Shown piece after piece: positions 15,001-21,979 of a DNA stretch of 21,979 bases (positions are counted from its first letter, which is position 1; each line of letters opens with the position of its first letter). The stretch is from Candidatus Woesebacteria bacterium GW2011_GWA1_41_7. GTDB taxonomy: Bacteria; Patescibacteriota; Microgenomatia; UBA8517. The position numbers were made by a program, and so were the translations under genes. The notes beneath the pieces were generated by a model that worked only from the letters and a program-made list of their open reading frames with translations, did no database searches and was not told the DNA's origin. The stretch is from assembly GCA_000997405.1 (NCBI GenBank), contig LCBU01000009.1, positions 1 to 21,979 on the forward strand, read 5' to 3'.

Positions 15001-18000
15001 ATTCTTTGATGGCATTCGAAATGGTTGGGAAGTGGTAGCAAGACATTTGAAGAGTACCGTCTATATTCATAAGTTTGGATCCGACTACACCTGCGTCAGG
15101 TGTATCGTTTGCAAACTTAAGCAGGTTTTGTAATGCATCTTTGTGAACCAATGTGTCATTATTTAAGAGCAAGACATATTCTCCCCTAGCCACTCTGATA
15201 CCTTGATTGTTTGCTTTGGCGTAACCTGTATTACTACCGTTTAGTATTAAGGTAAATTTGTTCTTCCAATATTCTTCCTCTTTTAACTTTTTGAAACTCT
15301 CAACTGACCCGTCATTGCTACCGTTATCAACTAATATAACTTCGAATGATAAATTTTTTGCTTCTTTTTCTATGGATCTCACACATCCCAACGTCAGATC
15401 CTCCGTATTAAGATTGACGATAACTATTGAAAGATCCGGTTCTTTTATCATCTGAAATTCATGAATATTGCCTCATCCGATACCTTGCTTAACTTTATTT
15501 CTTTTTTCCTTTCTTTTAAGGCTATTCCCAGTCTTCCCAGTGCCATTAAAACAATCCTTATATAGCCCGGGTGTCTTAAAACCCTTCGGAAAATTCCGGC
15601 GATATGATTGCGGATAAGTTTGGGGCTGTGGATATTTTTCCAAATAAGAAGGAGTTGGTTTCGTTCTCTGATTCTTCCTACGTATGATTTCGGGAACTTA
15701 CTGACTGTTGACTCATGATGATGAACCACTTTTCCGTCCGGATCCCACATATTAATATATCCCCGCTTTTCCGCCCTGTAACAAATATCAATATCTTCCC
15801 AATAAAAAGGCGAAAACAACTTTTCATCCATTCCTGTTAATTTCATCCAATAATCTCTCCTGAAAACTCCGCTTCCGCCACTTACATAAAAACTATGATG
15901 GGAGCTGGCCGATTCTTCCCCCATGGATAATTCTATAAATCCTCCGTAAAAACCGCCTTTTGCCCAGCCAAATCCTTCCTCATGAAGTGAGACTGCAAAA
16001 ACCTTATCATTGTCAAAGTGTTTAAAAACCGGTTCAAGAAAATTTACGGACGGAATCACATCGGTATTTATAAGAAGTATTAAACTGCCTTTAGTCATTC
16101 TCGCACCGGTATTGACCGCGGCCGAAAATCCACGGTTAATTTTGTGTTTAATAAGTTTAACTTCAGGAAAATTTTTGGTAATTAGTTTAGTGCTTTCATC
16201 GATTGACCCGTCATCTACGATAATTATTTCTATAATATTATTGGCGGGATTTTCTTTAGCCTTTAGGAGGTATGGCAAGTTTTTCTCCAAAAGTTTTTCT
16301 CCGTTATAATTTGGTATTACCACCGAAACTGTGTTTTTATTCATTTCTTATTTTTGAAGTATAGATGAAAGAACTTCATTTTCAAAGCTGAATAATGAAT
16401 ATTCTTCCGCCTTCTTTTTTGCATTCAATTCCAGTAAACGGTACTCTTTGGTGTTTTTAATCAGATCTGCCGTCTTACTCACCAACTCTCCGGGACTCTC
16501 CCACATTAATCCGTTAACCGAGTCTTCTACGATTTCCCTATGACCTCCCCCGTTAAATATAATAGGAATAGCTCCCGCAGACATTGCTTCTACAACTGTA
16601 ATCCCGAAATGTTCCATTTTTTCGGGAGTCTCATTTTCGTTTTGACCAAATCCGGAGGCACTCCAAAATATTTTTGCATTCCCATACAAATTTTTAAGTG
16701 TAATAAAATCAGGACTTTCAATAATTTCGACAGGGTACTTTTCCGCAAGCTCTTTTAGCTCTTCCACAAAATTACCTGCCCCAACTTCTGTTCCACCGGC
16801 TAAAACAAGTTTCCATTCCTGAAATCCTTTGTCAAAAAGATCCTTGAATGCGGATACTAAAGTTTCTTGTCCTTTACCTTGAAGTATTTTTGAAAATCTC
16901 CCGACATATAGAATAATATTTTCTTTTCTTTTGGATTTAAAACTTTTGGTATCAACCGGTGGATATAAGACAACGCTATCGACACCAAACTCTTTATCAA
17001 TAATATTTTTCGTAAACCCGGAATTACAGACAATTTTATTAATTCTAATAAGTTTCATCTTATTCATTAAACTTTTACCTTTAACCCCGCGGAATGGAAC
17101 CTGAAAATGAAGAATGTTCCGCCTTGCGTGCATTATCGGAATGCTTCCGTCTGAAACCCAGAAACAAAGATCGTAGCCGTCGCCTTTTTTGATATCCGGA
17201 ATTATATTTATACCATCGAAATTCATCCCGAACCTCTGTTCCAGGGTCTTTTTAATACCCTCATCTTTCCATTCCAAGTCTACGGAGTACCCAGCCCCTA
17301 CCAAAACCCTGGCAAAAGTTAGAGTATATCTCTCGCCTCCACCTAACGTATCTAAATAAGGATTAAATATCGCTGCTTTCATTTTTTTTGAGATTTCAGT
17401 TGCATTTCCCAAAGCTTTGAATATGTGATCAAACGACTGTACATTTGATAGATTATTTCAATTACTCCGACAGTTCCATCTAAAAACCCCAACTTTACAA
17501 TTGCTCTCTTCCAGAACTCCCTAAACCCGGCCGAGAAGAATCTGAAAAAATTCATTTTTGGGTGTCCTGATTCATACAAAAGTTTGGCTTCAATTTCAGA
17601 CCATTTGTTTGTCTTTTCAACCATGTCATGAAGATTCCTATGGCTGTCATGCAAAAGCGGATGTTTAAGGTGATTTGTCTCGCCATCTATTAAAGGTTGC
17701 TCGTGCAGTTCCCCGAACCATCCTTTTAGTTTATCTTTTCTGATGAGCCTTAGTACGTAGTCCGGGTACCAACCCCCCCAATGCATTACGTGTCCCAGGA
17801 ATCTGTTTCTACGGGGAATTGCATATGCGACAAAATCTCCACCATCTATTTCTTTTTCAATCTCTATCCTCAACTCTCTTGTTACCTCTTCATCACTATC
17901 TACATAAAATACCCAGTCACTTTTAGCCATCTTTGCTCCCTCATCTCTCCATTCGGAAAAACTTCCCTTTATATTTTCGGTTTCAACTTTTACTATCTCG

Positions 18001-21000
18001 TCGCACCACGCCAGCGAATCAAGACATTTTTTCAATAAATCTTTATCGTAATTTCCTCCAATTAAGACCACTGCCGAAATTGTTTTTTTACTTAAATTAT
18101 TATTCATAAATTATTTATTATCTTTTGGCCCAAGCACCCATTCCGGTTATTCCGGCAATTGCGTCGATTGCTCCCTTTCTTTGCCAAAGCCTGCCTTTAA
18201 AAGCAAGTCTTAAAGTATCTCTCCAAATTGCAAATTTCGCTCTTAAACTTAAATGTCTTTTTGCAAAATACAATCTGTTTCTGGTCAAAAAATAATCGTT
18301 CGTCGGACTTCCGCTTCCACCGGTCGAAGAAGACACTTTATGCCACAAGTGGGTGCCGGGATAATATATTACTCTGTACCCATTTTTCTTTACCCTTTCG
18401 CTAAAATCGGCATCCTCCCAGTACAAGAAAAATGAGGCATCCAAATATCCGACTTTCTCAAACACTTCACGTCTGACAATAACACATGCTCCGTTTGCGA
18501 AATCAGTTTCCATGACCTTGTCGTATTGACCTGTATCAACCTCGTCAACTCCTTTATGTGATGAATAACCGTTTTCTCGGTCAATCTGGCCACCTGCATA
18601 CCAGAATACTTTTCCGGACTCCCCTTTTTGATATCTGTCTTTATGAAATTCATAGCCCTTGGCAAAATACATTTTCGGTGATGCTAGGCCAACATCCTTG
18701 TGATCTTCCATAAAATCTACCAATTTAGTAACAATGTCTTTGGGCAGTATCAAGTCGTTATTCATCAAAATTACATAATCGGAACCTCTTTCCAGGGCGT
18801 CCTTTATGCCGATATTATTTCCGCCGGCAAATCCAAGATTCGCTCCGGTTTCTATGAACTTATAATCCATGTTGGGAAGTTTGTAATTACCGAGAGAGTC
18901 CTCCGTTCCGTCGCTGCTGCCGTTATCAACTACCAGACACTCCGGGTTATAATCTTTTACTTCAAGTTCGGCAATGTTTACCAACTGTTCCTGCGTCATT
19001 TTAAGTGCATTGGTTGTCAGAATAACGATTGATACTTTTGGAGATTTGGACATTTTAGATCTTTAGTTTTCTGCGTATCCTATCAAGTAAACCCCCGCCC
19101 TCATTAACGAAAGAGTTTGATTGCCAGTAGTGTAAATCTTTTTCTTGCTCACGAAAAAGTGATGCTACTTCACTCAACTTCAAATCCTGTTCTTCGAACT
19201 TACCTGTTTGCCAAACTTTAAGATAAACAATAAACTCCGAGAAAGCTTGCAGCAAGGAAAGAGCCAGTCCATGAAGTCCATCCTTATAACCCTGTCCATA
19301 AAAATAGCGGCTCAAAAACTCCGCCATAGGTTTAACCATAATATCTTTCCAGGAAAATTTATAACCTTCATCAATCTTTATCTTTGCATGGTGAGTTGTG
19401 TAACGATTCATGCGCTCCAGATACTCCTCTATGGAGTCATAATTGTGATGGATTATTGCAATATCCTCTTTTTCCGGAAAATCCTCTCCCACACCTTGGG
19501 TTAAGGGAACTGTGTGAATAATTTCATTCCAGGAAACAAAACCTTTTCTGAAAAGGCGTATGTTCATGTCCGGCCACCAACGTGAATGTTTAATGAAGCG
19601 TCCAAAAATAATATTTTTTCTGGGAATCCGGTAGTAGTCTGCTTTAGAATTTTTTAGGATTTTTTGAATCTCCGGGATCAGACCCTGGGAAACTTCTTCG
19701 TCTGCGTCTAAAATAAGAATCCAATCACCTGTCGCTTTCCCGATAGCAAAATTTCTTGCAGGCTCTACGTATCCTGTTTTCTTGTGTGTAAATATTTTAG
19801 CTCCGAGACTTTCGGCAATCTCCCTGGTTTTGTCATCTGACTCCATGTCGATAACAACAATCTCATCCGCCAGCTTCTTAACTGACAAAATTGCCCTTTT
19901 GATGTTTTTCTCCTCGTTCAGGGTGTTAATTACAACCGAAATCCTGGAAGACATGCCTAATTGTATCACTATGGAAGTCCTCAAAGCCAGACACTCCTTT
20001 AAACTTTGTATTTACCCTTGATCGCGTTTATACGAACCATAAGAAGCCCCCGGAGCCCCTCGATTGAATCCATAATAGGATTAACCTCTTTGCGTTGACC
20101 ATACTCATACCATTCAACCGGAACTTCGGCGACTTTTAATCCTAATTTTCTGGCAATATACAAAACCTCAAGATCAAATCCCGCAGTGACAGACCCCATC
20201 TTGGAAACCGAGTTCATGCGATATATTTGCATCCTTTTAAATATATCTTTTGCGGCTTGGCTACTAAATACTTTAAATCCGCATTGGGTATCTTTATATG
20301 GCAATCTTAAAATCAGAGTCCTAAGGATAACAAATCCATAAGCCATTATTTTCCTTATCAATGGTTGTCCCGGTCTGCCGGTTCTACTTCCAATTGCCAC
20401 GTCATAGCCTTTTTCCAGTTTAGGTAAAAACTTATCAAACTGATCCATTGGGGTTGATTGATCCATGTCGGTAAAGAGAATATATTCACCGCCGGCTGCC
20501 TCAACACCTGCCATAATTGTTCCGCCCTTACCCCTATGAGGCTCGCGTCTCAAGAAGAAATTCTTATGGCTTTTGGTAAACTTTTCAACATATGAAATTG
20601 TCCCGTCCGAAGATCCGTCATCCAAAACTATTACTTCCCAGGAGAAATTTTTATTTTTCAGGTATTCATAAACACTGTCCAAGACTCCCCGCTTAAGGTT
20701 TATCTCTTCGTTAAAAGCCGGTATCACTACACTTAAATACGGTCTCATTTAATTCTTTGTCTTTCCTGGACAACAATTCCGCCAAACTTTTGCTCTTCCA
20801 AAACTGTCCCTATTCCTTTTTGTCTATCAAGCCAGGCCTGTAACCTTTCAGGGTGATCAGGATCAACTTCATATAAAGTATAAAGTAAGTCCACATTTTT
20901 AGTAAGTGGTTGAGCCTTATATTTTACTTCCCCCAACCATTGGAATAAGTACTGATAGGCATACGGGATAACCGGCGGTACATATTCGTCAACATTGAAT

Positions 21001-21979
21001 TCACGTCCGTTTGCATCTTTGTAAATCCAGTCTATGGCTGCCATCTGTCTATTCAAAACAATTGTCTTGTAGTCGTTTACGTTCAATAAATATGCTTTTT
21101 TATACTCGGCCATATTTTTATAAATAAATATTCCTAAAAATAGAATCGCAATAATTTTACCCGCCGTTCCCCTGGCAATTTTTGTTACCAGGTACGAGAA
21201 AAGTAAAATAAATACAAAATAATATCCGGTAAAATAGTAGTCGTATAAATTACCGTTATTTCCACTAAAAAATAAACCACCCAAAAATGGGGTCGCTGCA
21301 AAAGTGGATATGACAATAAATTTCTCGTTTTTGAAAATATCTTTTTTCTTGGCAATAAGATAAAGTGTCACCAAAATCAAAAATGGCGCAAAGATATTGC
21401 CACCGTTTATCCAAAACTTTGACGAGAAAACGGAATAGTAAAATGGCAGGCGGGAACTAATCATCTCCCAGAAAGACAAACTAAAACTTTTCTCCTGAAA
21501 AAGAAATTGAGAGAGAGGCCCGCTCAGTACTCCGGGGTGCCTCACCTCAAAAAGTATTTGTGGAAAAAATGATAACAAAAATATAAATACGGATATAAGA
21601 ATCGTTTTAATATCGGGGAGTAATTTTCTTTTCCAAATAAAAAGTATGATTAATGCAGGTATGTAAAAAACCTCCATTGCCGATCCAAAATTGAGAGCCA
21701 TTCCAACCAAAAAAGCTATTAAGGGAAATGCCCACTTTTTTTTATCTAAAAACCTAAAAACAGCCCAAATTAAAGAAACTCCGATCAGAAGCATTGGCGT
21801 TGGGTTCGAAAGCCAACGGGAGGAGCCGACTATATATATGGACGTGGCAGCTATGAAGGCGGCAAGAAGAGCCATTTTCATTCCACCAATTTCACGACCA
21901 ACTTTAGCAATTATGTAAACCGAAAATATTGATATTAAAACCAATAAAGCTGCCGGCCAAACAGGATTTCCGTTTCCCA

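Overview
The window is an AT-rich, almost fully coding stretch of a surface-glycan / glycosylation locus. It reads with the standard bacterial code: TGA is used as stop in several ATGA overlaps and Trp is TGG. Very short intergenic gaps, few Shine-Dalgarno sequences, and membrane glycosyltransferases of the kind I associate with Candidate Phyla Radiation bacteria suggest a Patescibacteria / Microgenomates-type genome. That placement is inference; no rRNA or other marker gene is present. No tRNA, rRNA, insertion sequence or CRISPR array was seen. The longest gap between genes is 66 bases.

Layout, left to right. Positions 1-230 hold the start of a GT39-like membrane glycosyltransferase leaving the window on the minus strand. 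It is back to back, 25 bases apart, with the only plus-strand gene (256-2091), a large multi-pass membrane protein. From there to the right edge everything is on the minus strand and is transcribed right to left. In transcription order: a GT39-like GT-C enzyme cut by the right edge; an ALG5-like polyprenyl-phosphate sugar synthase; three GT2 enzymes; a GT4 enzyme; two more GT2 enzymes; two GT39-like GT-C enzymes; a Wzx-like flippase in two frames; a paralogue of the plus-strand gene; three tandem paralogues of a YfhO / PTPS_related-like GT-C family with extracytoplasmic beta domains; a broken GT-C mannosyltransferase-like gene; and a small membrane-anchored beta-rich protein that runs into the end of the plus-strand gene.

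Working model (inference). Cytoplasmic GT2/GT4 enzymes build a lipid-linked oligosaccharide and the flippase moves it outward. The ALG5-like enzyme charges polyprenyl phosphate with single sugars. The many GT-C proteins use those lipid-sugars to decorate the glycan or surface proteins outside the membrane. No initiating phosphoglycosyltransferase, nucleotide-sugar gene, ligase or polymerase was recognised here.

The most unusual feature is a recurring pattern of missing internal blocks. Two genes are split by frame breaks at places where conserved sequence seems absent (2717-3692 and 10271-11634). Three further places look like in-frame losses: a second site in the flippase, the plus-strand paralogue at 8689-10308, and a GT2 that lacks its nucleotide-binding Asp block. 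This is either real decay / diversification of the locus or an assembly artefact; read mapping would decide.
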